Assembly: GCA_003344405.1 (NCBI GenBank)
Contig: NOWV01000044.1
Coordinates: forward strand, 372,001 to 436,000
Source: Trichoplax sp. H2
Taxonomy: Eukaryota > Placozoa > Uniplacotomia > Trichoplacea
Reading direction: 5' to 3'
Length of the DNA stretch: 64,000 nucleotides
Shown: piece by piece, positions 35,801 through 47,647 of the stretch
Position numbering within the stretch: the first letter of the stretch is position 1
Layout of the letters: every line of letters begins with the position of its first letter
The notes under the pieces: generated by a model
What the model was told of the DNA's origin: nothing
Databases searched by the model: none
Seen by the model: only the letters and a program-made list of their open reading frames with translations
Program-made: the position numbers and the translations under genes

Positions 35801-38800
35801 TAATCATATGGAGTTACCTGATGCAACAACTGTATTGGCCCATATTGTATTTTCGATACTTAGAGGCTCTTGAATTTCGTTATCACTCTAATATTAGTAC
35901 GAAAATGTCTTTCTTAAAATATAGTAATATTATAGAAAGGAATAGGACAATCTTGGTATTTCTGTTAACCTCATTAAAAGTTCCTACAAAGTCATAGATA
36001 TCCATCCGAGGTTTTTCTGCATAAATCGAGGCGTTTATTGAAAATAATTCCTAAAAAATTAATTAATAACAGAGGGATGATATTACTGATGAACCCATAG
36101 CTTAGACAATAAAAATAATTTCTATACTCTATTCGAGCGAAGTTGTTGACATGTTCCCACGGCTAATCTTAATTTCCAATCTGTTTCCCCATCGAGTTGA
36201 TCAGTACGTATAAAGCATGCACCTATATCCCATAGTTAATAGGAATGTGGGTATAATTTATCGTGTTTAGTAAAAATAGCAGTTTCCATCTTTTCTAATT
36301 ACTGTAGCTACCTCCTTTTTCGGTTGTCTGCAATAAAACCATATCAGCGGGTACTCGTTGATTCTAGACAGTACGTAAACAGAGTATTTAAATAAGTGCA
36401 GGGTTAGACTACTAGGTTGCATGATATCAATATCATATTCAGTTTAACGAATTGCCGCTACATCAGGTATTTCGTATTTTACAATAATCTACTCAACTAT
36501 CATAATCCTAAGCTTACTTTATCAATCATGATAATGTCGCCAACAACGATTTCACTGCACATAACGGGTTGAGTCCCTATATTGACAATAAAGAGATTTA
36601 CATTATTGTATTAACGTAGTAACATTGGTAAACGATCATAGGAAATTCATACCTCTTCTTGTTAGTTTCTTATATGATTGATTATTGATTTCACGATCTC
36701 TTCGATATCTTTTAAAGTCATCGAAAGCTTCACGGCACATTGTAACAAATAATACAAAGGTCTATGGAGGATATATTTTAAATTGTTATTATAAAAAAGT
36801 CTTCTAGCAGCATAATTGTAATTTTTGTACAAGTGTAAATAGATAAATATAGTATTTACTGTGTAATATGATATAAGATCTATCTATTATGTAATGCCGC
36901 ACGAAAGCATATTTAAACTTATGTAGAATAAAATAAGTTATCTACAGTAATGTAAAGAATATAATAATATCAAGAGAATAGCATGATTACATCAGTGAAG
37001 CAATAACTGTCGAATACTATCTGCGGTTATTCATTGCTACTATTACTTACCAATGGTCCCCAATAAGTATACAAATAGCCAATTTTTAAATCTGGAATAA
37101 ATTGTGATAGTGCTACCATCAAGAAATAAAAATTGAGGAAGAATCTGAATTGTTCATATAATACCTATTCAAAAATAGAAAGTTGAAAACTATGGTTATC
37201 GAAGTTCTATTGCATACGCATAATAGCGTGTAAGATACGGCTATCATTCCAATATTCCGTATTGCACATTCGATATAGCAATATAATATTTCTATTTTGG
37301 GCAGTATACGTGTTGCAATTTATTATTGCAATTTAAGATTGAAATACAAATATAAATTCATTAAATGATATAAATCCAGTTAGTAACCGCATCTATTATA
37401 TATTACAATATATACATGCTGTATACTGTATCATATACATATATCAATTAACAATAAAATGTGTCCATTATTTGTATGTTATACATACACAAGGAAGGAA
37501 AGTAAATACGGAATATTTTTGGTTTCGAGTGATATTTGGAGGATAATCCGCTTGAATCTAGAGAATATTGAATTATAAGATGGTTTTAAGTAAATTTTAA
37601 TTTTTTAATTCATGCTACTTTTTATTTTCTTGGATATAATGTGTAAATGTATAAAAAGTATTGCATTAGAAAGTGATGCCAATCGATCCAAATCACTCAA
37701 TCACAAGTATATTATCTTACCACTTGGCCGATCTGTATATTTCGTGAATGATATTCTTTTTCTTCTTTACAAATATTACGTATCTTTGTACAGCATCTAA
37801 AGATTGACAAGTCTTATGAATAAGAGAGAAGCTTGACAGTGACATTTAGCCTAGCGTATCAGGAATTGCCTATACTGTAGTAGTAGGATAACTGATCATG
37901 AAAATCATTTGTGTTCTAAACTATGGTACGATAATTAATGAATAAAAATATGTAGACATAAACAGGTAGACGATAATGTATATAGTTTTCTACCTTTATC
38001 ATGTGACGTAACTGTATGAGCATTGACTATATTAAAATCGCTATGAAGAGCAGATCAAATTACTGCACGTACGCATGTCTACCATAATTACTTACACGGT
38101 GAATGATTCATAATAATTAATTATAATGTACAATGTAGAGGAATAACACGCGTATCAAAGTAGAGTATTGGCTTAATTTATCATTGCATTCATCCGGACT
38201 ACATGAGTTGTATCAGTTGTTTAAGAAAGTATGTTAATGGTGTCCTTATGTCGCATGGTTACTTTTCGAACAATACGCTTTGGATGCAATGCACGGTAAT
38301 TATGGGTTTGGAACAGATGCATCAATAATTAATAAAGGTCTTTCTTGAAAGGCATGGCAAAGTTGAATCTCAAGCTTTTGGATAAATAAAGCAATTGCTA
38401 TTATGGTCATTATTTGAGAAGGAGAATGATTATCAGTTTTGATGAAGTGAAATTGATCGATGTTGTTATGGTACAGTACTACAAGCAGTTGTACATAAAA
38501 GTCGAAATTCATTCGCTATCATTTTTACAAATCATAAGAGCAAGCAAATCTCCATACTACGTTGCGATCTGGCGATCCATTATTGCATTATATTGTAAAA
38601 TTTAGAATATTACTTGAGTATATCCGTGTCCATACCGTCACGATGTTGTTGTGATTCTTTTGGCAATGCATGAGTTGGATATTGTTTGAAAGCCTACTGC
38701 GACAACTGACGTAATTGTTCGCTGTCTACGCGTACAGTTTATGAAGCAGTGTTGATCAAGTTTATTGGACATTGCTATTTTACTACAGTCAATTGTAAAC

Positions 38801-39471
38801 GTACGAGTAATCATGGATTAGAAAGAACGACTATAGTATAGGGTCTTTGGTCATGATTTCCCGACGTTTAAACAGTTGCAACTTGTAAGACTGTACTGTA
38901 GACCGTGTCCAATCGACATGTCTAGATTGAATTTCTTCATCCAAGGTGGTACAACGAAGTGTTAACAATGTTGCATTGAATGATGGCCACCACAATGAGA
39001 TCATTTGACTGTGTACACGTTATCGTATTCTTCTATTGGTACCATTTATTGAGTCGATAAGGTAGAAAGATAGAAATGGAACTGGTGTAGAAATATCTGT
39101 GTAGACCTACTTTGATGTACAGTAGATTGTAATTCTCATGACTAGAGTTATCCATTAAACGCCACCTATGCTACTATCAATGACTCCATTGAACAACTTT
39201 CTTCTTACCTTGTGAAAGAGTCTGTCAGACAAGATGGCGAGAATAGATTGGCTAGTCGTGAATTTCTTCTTCTACGATGAGCTTGTCGGTTACTATAAGC
39301 TGCAAAACCATCGTCCGTATATTCATCATCGGTCAAGGATGAGTAATCATCGGCAGTGGAATGATCTCGAGTATCAATCAGTTTGGTCTTGGCCGATAAT
39401 GCCGATTCGTTCTTGGCGTATTTAACATTATTCAACGCACGTAAAGGAATGGCAGTAGCCATAACAACCAC
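32802..39471 (-). CDS. ATP9B: class-2 P4-ATPase, ATP9A/ATP9B type (complete, 18 exons)
   Basis: Phospholipid-flippase-family ATPase of the Golgi/endosome type. Exons 5' to 3': 39471-39209, 37796-37721, 37557-37489, 37164-37051, 36761-36653, 36576-36518, 36363-36312, 36222-36128, 36050-35970, 35887-35818, 35752-35676, 35600-35511, 35430-35360, 35227-35062, 34989-34933, 34859-34779, 34703-34506, 34436-32802; 3363 nt, 1120 aa (human ATP9B 1147). All phases agree. Motifs: DGET near residue 258 (actuator dephosphorylation loop), DKTGT near 454 (phosphorylated Asp), KGAD near 642, TGDK near 751, GDGGND near 858, then the C-terminal membrane segments. Class-2 members such as yeast Neo1 act without a CDC50 partner; this is family knowledge. 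A second Met three codons in (39462) gives the family-like MATAIPL start and may be the true start. The 3' half is one 1635-nt exon while the 5' half has 17. It could equally be called ATP9A; one copy probably stands for both. Confidence 0.93.
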
Positions 39472-39734
39472 TTCGATCGAAATTGGCTCTGTTGATCCAC
39501 TCTTTTCAACGATAAAGCGATGGAATATAGGCTTGATAGGCTAGGCAATAGGAAAATTAATCAAGTAGTAATGAATTGATGAAGTCTTTCCTCTTCGTTT
39601 GTGTTGATTAGTCGACTTCATCAACTTCTTGCCGACTTAAATATGGGTATATTTTGCTCTGTTGAAATCTATTGGAACACAAGTGTTGTATTAAGCATAG
39701 AGTAGTGGTTATTATGCCTTGCTAACGGGGTTCA

Positions 39735-40186
39735 TCGATTGATTGTCCTAGCCATTGACTCAGAGTACTATAGACTGTGCACGGTCGACTGTAGACTGTA
39801 CAGTATTGTACTGTAGTGAGGCTGACTCGTCCTTAGCGTCACACCGTACTGTACGCGAAGCATTCACTGACAAACGATTGATTGTCCTAGCCATTGACTC
39901 AGAGTACTATAGACTGTGCACGGTAGACTGTCGACTGTAGACTGTACTGTACAGTACACTACTGTAGTGAGACTGACTCGTCCGCAGCGTCACACTGTAC
40001 TGTATGCGAAGCATTCACTGACAAAACGATTGATTGTCCTAGCCATTGACTCAGAGTACTATAGACTGTGCACGGTAGACTGTCGACTGTAGACTGTACA
40101 GTATTGTACTGTACTGTAGTGAGAGTGTGAGACTGACTCGTCCGTAGCGTCACACTGTACAGTATGCGAAGCATTCACTGACAAAA
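39735..40186. repeat. three ~150-bp tandem copies rich in CTGTAC palindromes
   Basis: Copies start near 39735, 39876 and 40027 at CGATTGATTGTCCTAGCC. Each continues with ATTGACTCAGAGTACTATAG, ACTGTGCACGG, GTAGACTGTCGACTGTAG, runs of CTGTACAGTA, GACTGACTCGTCC and GCGAAGCATTCACTGAC. The copies are highly similar and differ mostly in the number of CTGTAC words, so turnover looks recent and driven by the short palindromes. Confidence 0.92.
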
Positions 40187-40203
40187 CGATCCATTTTTAG
40201 ATC

Positions 40204-40480
40204 GATACGTACGGTACAGTAAATGACGTAATGTTAGAATGTAGCGTGTGACGTGTGTGCGCTAGAGACCCTTAGTACAGTACAGTACAGTACGTTGAGT
40301 GGAGCTACAGTGCAGTACTGTACGCACAGAGTGTGCTGTACTGTACTGTAGCCAGTTGAACTTGAGTCAGGGACTGCAGCAGCAGTACTAAAAGAAGAAA
40401 GAAAAGGAACTGCCAACATTGTTGACTCTACTCTTTTCTTTCCTCTTTTACTAGTACAGTCAGTACGCAAGTCCCTGCTT
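40204..40480. repeat. CTGTAC/GTACAG palindrome cluster upstream of GINS3
   Basis: After the tandem copies the region keeps many palindromic words (GTACGGTACAG, AGTACAGTACAGTACAG, GCAGTACTGTACGC, GCTGTACTGTACTGTAGC), several arranged as perfect dyads. It lies between ATP9 exon 1 and GINS3. Confidence 0.8.
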
Positions 40481-40862
40481 GAGTCTTCACTATAGTATCA
40501 ATGCGCGAAAACCATCAGCTAATGTACCGTACTGTAAGCTAGAAACAGGAGCGTAAGAAATGATTCCTGTATGGACATTGGACAGCGAATAAAAGTCACG
40601 TGGCAATTGCGTCACTAGAGCAGCAAACGCCAACAGTGTAGTGTACAGTTCTAGAGGGACTGTACAGTTGAAATAACCAGGTAAGAGAGTCAATCGACTA
40701 GTCTACACTAGCGCTTTTCAACACTGCTTACGGATGCTACAGACATTACAGACTGGACCGGACGGTAAACACTGGCTTCAAATCCAAAAGGCGCTCAAAC
40801 GACTTCAATCGAAATCTTGATACAAGCGTAGACAGCTGCGACAACTGGCCAAAACAGTCAAC

Positions 40863-42463
40863 ATGTCGTATCCAGAGGCATCTCCTTCAACTCCACAGCT
40901 ATTTTCAACGTTAAAGAAAGACAACTATTTCGATCTGGATGATATTATCGTCTGCCAAGAGAAAGTAACTTGTACTTTTCAATCCACTGTACATCGATTA
41001 GGATATATTGATCCTGGATCGAATAAGGAGGATATCCAAGAGAATGCCAAAATGGAATTACCCTATTGGTTAGCCAAGGCGTTATGCACTAGGAAACGTA
41101 AAATAGTGTCCATCGAGTATCCTAATGTATATCGAAGTTCTTATTTGCAAATTTTGGCTGCTGATGCAAATGTCGTCGATCTGCATAAATGGGGGCCTTC
41201 CTATTATCGATTAGGAGAAAAATTATTCAATTTTGAGCATGATGAATCTCGTCCACTTGCTGAAGGCCTATTACAGGTATATTTCATCAAATAAAGTGGA
41301 CGCATTACGCCCACTGTAGAGTTTGACAGACGCATAAATGAATAGAGTGAAGTAATAAAATGCTTAATTAATTTACTATCACTACGACATGCCAAGAATA
41401 GGCATTCTGGATGGATCTTACTGTTATCGTGTACTCAATTCATGCAGAAATGACGATGTAACATTAAAGCTATGTAACACATACGGTACAGCTAGAGATC
41501 AAGAGTACAGTAGGTCAGCATGAATTCAGCTGCAATAGTGATTCAATTGTGATACTGTAGAAATAGAGACATTACTGTAGTAGGCGACGATGGTGTGAGA
41601 CTTCTTAACGAGAAAAAGTTGTGATCTGACTGTGTTAGGTAGATGGTAAATTGAATCAAGTAAAGTAGACAGGGTTTGCTGCTGTACACGCCTACAGTAT
41701 GCAAACTAACGCGAATTCATTAGTTTCCAAAGTCTCTAGTAGTAAAATGCATAACGCTGTCTTTATCCTATGTTGTAACAAATAGATTATGGCAGACAAA
41801 TGCAACTGTCATTCTTATTGAAGAAAATATATTGTTTTTAAGTCAACAAATGAAGATGGTAAATTGAATCAAGTAAAGCTGATGGGGTTTGCTACTGTAC
41901 ACGTCTACAGTATACAAACTAAAGCGAATTCATTAGTTTTCAAAGTCTCTAGTAATAAAATGCATAACGCTGTCTTTACGCTATGTTGTAACAAATATAT
42001 TATGGCAGACAAGTGTAACTGTCATCCTTATTGAAGAAAATATATTCTTTTTAAGTAAAATAAATTAAGACACACATCCTGCCAAGCTCCTTTATTAATG
42101 CCTGGTTTCAGTTTCAGCAGTATCTGGAAATCTTCAATGGGCGTGGATATGTTAACAATAATACTGTAATCAAGATAGTCTTTGATATCTTCATACTTAA
42201 TCATAAAGGAATTGTTCATTTCTTTTCAGGCATTTATTTCTCGATTTCGTAGAGTAATGGATTCTTCACAGAATGCTCAATACCAAGATACATATCAACT
42301 CACCGAGAAGCTGGATGAAATTGAGCGGAAAATATTTAAATCAACAAGACAAAATGTTGAGGACTTTGAGCGTTGGCAGGTTGGAAAATCGAATCAATTA
42401 TCGACTTCTGAAGCAATTTTAAGCCATCGTAAGAGGAAACATACTGACGATAACGTATCATGA
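40863..42463 (+). CDS. GINS3: GINS complex subunit 3 (PSF3), two exons
   Basis: Subunit of the GINS tetramer, which joins MCM2-7 and CDC45 in the replicative helicase in the nucleus. Exons 40863-41276 and 42230-42463 with a phase-0 junction; 216 codons, 215 aa, against 216 aa in human. Visible: the N-terminal YFDLDDI segment, ELPYWLAKAL with its helix start, the long middle helix region, and an RxRR helix (AFISRFRRVMDSS) opening exon 2. The C-terminus is a basic KRKHTDD-like tail. The ATG follows the palindrome-rich divergent promoter shared with ATP9. The intron is swollen by a 203-bp direct duplication. Confidence 0.93.
41640..42056. repeat. 203-bp direct duplication in the GINS3 intron
   Basis: Copies at about 41640-41842 and 41852-42056 share GATGGTAAATTGAATCAAG, TGTACACG(C/T)CTACAGTAT, GCGAATTCATTAGTTT and GCATAACGCTGTCTTTA blocks and are nearly identical. 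The offset is about 212 bp. It is one of the youngest duplications here and takes up nearly half of the intron. Confidence 0.95.
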
Positions 42464-43546
42464 AGTTGTCGTTCCCAACCAATGTCAATGTAATTGAGAT
42501 TATTTTATTGGCTGCAAAGTGTATACGCTGACGTAACATTTATTGAATCATATGGTTTGCTACCTCGATAGCTTTCCTTGGTACTGGTAAAATGCTACTC
42601 TTATTGTATATTGTGATATATATTCATAGATGTACATCTAGCACCATTACAATCCTTAACTTATTGCAATTTTTTTACTTCATTCTACAGTATTTGCAAG
42701 CAATATTGTATATACAGTATACTGCCTGTATCGTATGTAAATATGCTCGAGTTTTATAGGTATACTTTGCTATGATAACTTGAAAAATTGAAAGTTTCTG
42801 TACAATGTACATACACGACGTATGATAACAATAACAAATTATAAAATTGTTTGAAATATGAATCTTTTAGCATTTTATGCGACGATTAAATTGCATTCAT
42901 TCAAATTGCAGCATAAATCCGTTCGTATAGTAATATAGACCGGCATTGTACTGTATCATGGTCTTCTGCTAGTAGTTCATGACTGTTCTGTATATACATT
43001 GGCCGACATATACTCATACACGTATCGATGCAAAATGCGAATTGTGACATCGATCATGAATTAATTAACTGATGTCGATGGATAATTGACAACGTATATT
43101 TGCATCATTTCAGGCTGTAGTTGTATAGGAATAGTTGGGTACTGTCAATTTAGCTGTACAGTATGAAGGGTTATCTTGTAGATCTTTGAGCTCTTGGCAA
43201 GATGGCTTAATTAAGTCAATCTTTCCTGACTATCTATTGACTGCCTACGTAAACTGGCCTATAAGATTTGTAAACACGATCGTTTTATATTGTTTTTCCA
43301 TCTCTACTTCTACTGTATAATAATTTATTGAGTATGGTAGTGAGTAAAGCCTACAATTATTCTGATCTTATGTCTAGTCCATGATGAAATGTGCATGTGA
43401 AATGGAACCTTAATTTATTACTACTGTAGTCTCTTCTCGACACGATAGATCGACAGTATTGATACTCAGGTCAACACATAAAGCAGAGGTAAAAGACGAG
43501 CTTTACCCTATGCTGTACATTGAAGTGCACAATGTACTGTACACAC

Positions 43547-44345
43547 TGTAGTCTCTGCTTTGAACTCGTCTAACTTATTTCTAAGGTTATTATCGCTGAT
43601 TTAGTAGTAATATTGGGGAAATTGAGATCTTCCTCGACAATCTGATATATAATGTGGCAATTTATTTATTATATATACATCCTCCATTCACTGAATGGCT
43701 ACTTGGCTGTTTACGATGGACTTGTACCGAGTCGATTAATAGACTACTACTGGAAGTTCATGGCAGAAACGTTCTCACATGCTTTTAGTGAGAGTGTACT
43801 GAACTTTATATATGTAGTCTCTGCTTTGAACTCGTCTAACTTATTTCTAAGGTTATTACCACTGATTTAGTAGTAATATTGGGAAAATTGAGATCTTCCT
43901 CGACAATCTGATGTATAATTTGGCAATTTATTATATATACATCCTCCATTCACTGAATGACTGACTACTTGGCTGTTTACGATGGACTTGTACCGAGTCG
44001 ATTAATAGACTACTACTGGAAGTTCATGGCAGAAACGTTCTCAAATGCTTTTGCTGAGAGTGTACTGAACTTTATATATGTAGTCTCTGCTTTGAACTCG
44101 TCTAACTTATTTCTAAGGTTATTACCGCTGATTTAGTAGTAATATTGGGAAAATTGAGATCTTCCTCGACAATCTGATATATAATTTAGCAATTTATCAT
44201 ACAGTCTATACATCCTCCATTCACTGAATGGCTACTTGGCTGTTTACGATGGACTTGTACCGAGTCGATTGATAGACTACTACTGGAAGTTTATGGCAGA
44301 AACGTTCTCAAATGCTTTTAGTGAGAGTGTAGTGAACTTTATATA
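43547..44345. repeat. three head-to-tail 266-bp copies
   Basis: GTCTCTGCTTTGAACTCG recurs at 43551, 43817 and 44083, an exact period of 266 bp. Each copy contains CTTCCTCGACAATCTGAT, CATCCTCCATTCACTGAATG, GATGGACTTGTACCGAG and GCAGAAACGTTCTCA blocks and ends at GTGTACTGAACTTTATAT. The copies are very similar, so amplification is recent. No transposon-like ends were seen. Confidence 0.95.
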
Positions 44346-44375
44346 GGAATGGGGGGGGGAGTACTTGTACTAGTG

Positions 44376-44560
44376 TGCAGTATGTACTGTACTGTAGTAT
44401 AACTGTAGGACGTTGATGAATTGAATGCTACTCAACTCCAACCGATCGTACGCCACCGTACACGTGTCCACTGTGGATCGAATGCAACCATGGTCTAGCC
44501 GGATACAGTGCGCAGGAGCAGTACAGTACTGTATCCAAGCGAACCAACACAGTACGCCAG
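44376..44560. promoter_or_regulatory. palindrome-rich upstream region of DAD1
   Basis: Contains GCAGTATGTACTGTACTG, CCGTACACGTGTCC, GGAGCAGTACAGTACTG and GACGGTACCGTACTGG words, the same family as the clusters at the divergent promoters. It ends about 110 bases before the DAD1 ATG. The stretch is also much richer in GC than its surroundings. Promoter function is inferred from position. Confidence 0.45.
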
Positions 44561-44669
44561 GACGGTACCGTACTGGATTGGGTGACGCACGGTCCCGTAC
44601 TTGAAGCGCTTGCTCAACGACGTTCCTGCGTTCCGAAGTAAAGCCAGCAAGGCAAGAAGAAGAAAAAAA

Positions 44670-45672
44670 ATGTCTTCACAGGCTTCTCTATCCGAAATTT
44701 TATCCACCTTGTATACGGAATACAATCTTAAAACTCCAAACAAGTTGAAAATAGTCGATTGCTACTTGTTCTATATTCTATTAACTGGTATCTTTCAATT
44801 TGGCTATTGCTGCTTGGTTGGTACTTTCCCCTTCAATGCGTTCTTGTCAGGATTCATCTCTACTGTGGCTAGCTTTACCTTAGGAGGTAAATTGCTCCAT
44901 TTGTTGATCTTTCAAAGGACCATCTTATGCCCTTACTGTAGGCAAGATGGCCATGTTTGTAGTCAAAAACAACAACAACTATTTTAATACTTGCAATCGT
45001 CCCTTGAAGGCCGATTCTCAACAAAAGTTATTTTGGACTTTCTACGCTACATACAATAGTCGTCTACGGTACATTACTTTGTTGTCCTTTTTTACTTCCA
45101 TAAAATGTCGACTACCGTATCATGGTCCAACGAGCGATTGCAGCCTTAACAGCACTAGGCCAATCAAATACAACACTTGAAATAGACCTACCTCACATCC
45201 AACTGACAATAAAACCTAACTTAGTATATGACTGATAAATTAGTCCAGCTGAATCGTCTACATCACTCTTGAGAAAGTATTCTGCAAGGAAATCGACTGA
45301 AATCAACGTAGATACCGACTGTCGCTGACTACATACTACAGTTAAAACAAATAGCGATGAAAGAAATCAAAATAATACTAGAATAAAAAGTCTAGAAATA
45401 TACTGTAGTAATGTTGTCGATGCACATTGTATACATGATGATTTATGAAATTGTTCTAACTCTATCACATTTGGATTGAGTTGTACTTTTTTAATCGATT
45501 AGCTGACATGCTAATTTCTTTTTCTTCTTCCAATCTTATAGTCTGTCTTCGAGTGCAAGTTAATCCTCTCAACAGGCCAATCTTCAAAGGAATTTCACCG
45601 GAACGTGCTTTTGGTGATTTTTTGTTTGCTAACGTCTTACTCCATTTGATTGTGATCAATTTTATCGGTTAA
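44670..45672 (+). CDS. DAD1: DAD1, oligosaccharyltransferase subunit (two exons)
   Basis: Small membrane subunit of the ER oligosaccharyltransferase that attaches N-glycans to nascent proteins; homologue of yeast Ost2. Exons 44670-44886 and 45542-45672 joined in phase 1; 116 codons, 115 aa, close to the usual 113. Visible: [11 protein letters not shown] and [16 protein letters not shown], the diagnostic core, then in exon 2 [23 protein letters not shown] and a terminal hydrophobic VINFIG. Three membrane segments are evident. The start is the ATG after an A-rich run, giving a short N-terminus like that of other animals. Confidence 0.95.
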
Positions 45673-47647
45673 TCAGTCAACCTTGTCACTCAAGACTTGA
45701 TTTTGTAACATTTACAATATGAAAAGGATAGTAATATGACAATTTGGATGCGACCAATTTTTATTGACGTAACTATGTTTCCACACAAATCAATGGTGTG
45801 GATTCTTACCCATTCTAATAACACAGAAATAAAACTATAAGAAATATGATCAATATTCCATAGTATCTTTGTTTGCTTGCTTTAAAAATGAATGATAGTG
45901 TATCTTATCTTTTGAAGAAATTTGAAGAAGAAAGTGAATTACAGTAGACTACTACGCAGCATGTTTGTGTGCCATACTTTGACTACGAATGCTTGCAATA
46001 TTTTGCGTTATTCCAAGAGCTTGTGACAGCATACGAATAAGGCAACAGTTTATTGCCATTTTCTTCTTTTAGCGAATAGCTATACGTAATTTATTACTCC
46101 CAAGAGTTGTGCGAGAAAAATGAGATTAGTAAATCACATCTTACGATCAATATCTATAACGTGAGATAGTTTCAATATTCATTATCCACTAATCATGCCT
46201 GTAGTAAATAGTCTTATAACGAGTAGCGATAGTAGAACCGTACGCTTGCCGCTACGATCACTCATATTGGCCGTTTATGTGAACTTATAGTCCTCTTCTA
46301 TTCTGCCTATTTCTCCTAGAGCCAAAAAGCAAATTTACGTACATCATATAAAATATGTACTAATTTATTTATAAATGGCAGTAGCTTAAAATTTCGATCA
46401 ATTGTTAGCAGTTAAAAGATGGATCAGTTTCAAGATGATTGATTTGCCTACCCTAAGATGTGTTTTTATCCAACATGCACGAACGCAAATTCTTTTAATG
46501 GAAATATCAATCAGTGTTTTATACTTGACTCTCAGATAGCAATATCGTGTTGATAGCTTTCAATTTATAGTAATCATATGAATCATATAAGAAAATTCTT
46601 TCAATTCACTACTACTTTTTAAAGATGGAAAGACTCGGCCTATTTCAGAATTGTCGACTGTCAAATATAGACAATATGAGATTGAACAAGGACTTTTAAT
46701 ATATTCTCCCTACCAACATTACATCGTAAAGTCACCTATCAAGAATTTGCCGACCTAAAGTAACAACTAGGAAAGTAACATTGATTGGAATGGATATTCA
46801 TTCAAGTAATTTCAACGGTACAACGTAAAGAAACATTTTTTCACTTATAAGCGACCAAAAGATCACTGCTGTACCATGTTCTATGTCAACATGCATCATG
46901 ATATCATCATCCATCACTTACTGTCGAGAGGACTCTTTAGTCAATGCTAAACTCGTTAGGTCAATGAAAATTACGATTTCGTAGTTGAACCAATTAAATA
47001 TTGCTATGTGATTAGCTGCACTTCGGTATAGACTCAATATCAGAAAATAATCATACGGTACTGTAAACGACATCTAGTACTATTATTATCATATTTGTAA
47101 CTCGCAGTGACAGAACATTGAAAATAAGTCCAATTTCCGAAAGGTTTTAAAGGTGTTCAGTTACATTTGTTTATTTATCACCTGCGTTTGCTAAAATAAA
47201 AGCTTAATCAGAGGCTTTGCAGTGTGATGTTCAGGTTTAGCATTACAAGCTGAATGGAAGGAAGCCTATTTGCATCATAAAAACTAACATACTGTATCTT
47301 ATATCTTATCTTGGGTAGCGTAGGTCTTAAGGGCAAAATTTCGTTCCTTGACAATTACACCGTTAAAGAGATTCATATTTTTGGTGAAATAAATCTGACA
47401 AATAGTCAATCTATCCAATATTTACACCTTAATTAATGATAATGCCAAATTATAAATTCTGTACATTGCAATGCTTCTTTCAGTATACATTGACGGTTAT
47501 GAGCAGAATCGCTCCAATTGATTATTATTATCATATTTCCAAAACTAAAATCAACTTATATCGTTAAAATATTGTACAAAGAAAATCCAGTTATAATTTA
47601 AAAATAATTGCACTTTCATCAATTGTTCAATTTCAGACTGGCAACAT
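45673..47647. other. convergent spacer between DAD1 and AMFR
   Basis: AT-rich, with no supported exon on either strand and no clear tandem repeats. It lacks the CTGTAC palindrome clusters apart from one ACGGTACTGTAA word near 47055. It presumably contains the 3' ends of both neighbouring transcripts. Confidence 0.5.

Larger units (their letters stand above)
39472..40862. other. divergent promoter region between ATP9 and GINS3
   Basis: Head-to-head spacer of 1.39 kb. Its core (about 39.73-40.19 kb) is three tandem ~150-bp copies, followed by dense CTGTAC/GTACAG palindromes to about 40.48 kb. The last 170 bases before the GINS3 ATG at 40863 are free of the motif and probably hold its 5' UTR. 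Open frames on both strands here arise from the repeats. Confidence 0.6.
42464..44669. other. spacer between GINS3 and DAD1
   Basis: About 1.1 kb of AT-rich sequence after GINS3 with no supported gene, then the three-copy 266-bp repeat, a G-rich tract (nine G near 44350) and a CTGTAC palindrome patch leading to DAD1. The open frames at 43135-43320 and 43652-43870 have no recognisable similarity; the second lies in the repeat. Confidence 0.5.

Noticed and set aside
37612-37800. 62-codon plus-strand open frame
   Set aside because: It lies across ATP9 exon 2 (37796-37721) in antisense, and the minus-strand reading is family-supported.
43547-44345. Regular direct repeats considered as a CRISPR-like array
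   Set aside because: The 266-bp units are head to tail without variable spacers, and the genome is eukaryotic.
45673-47647. Search for a second, longer AMFR terminal exon with a VIM motif
   Set aside because: No minus-strand segment resembling the VIM region with a usable acceptor was found; the 34-nt terminal exon closes the frame instead.
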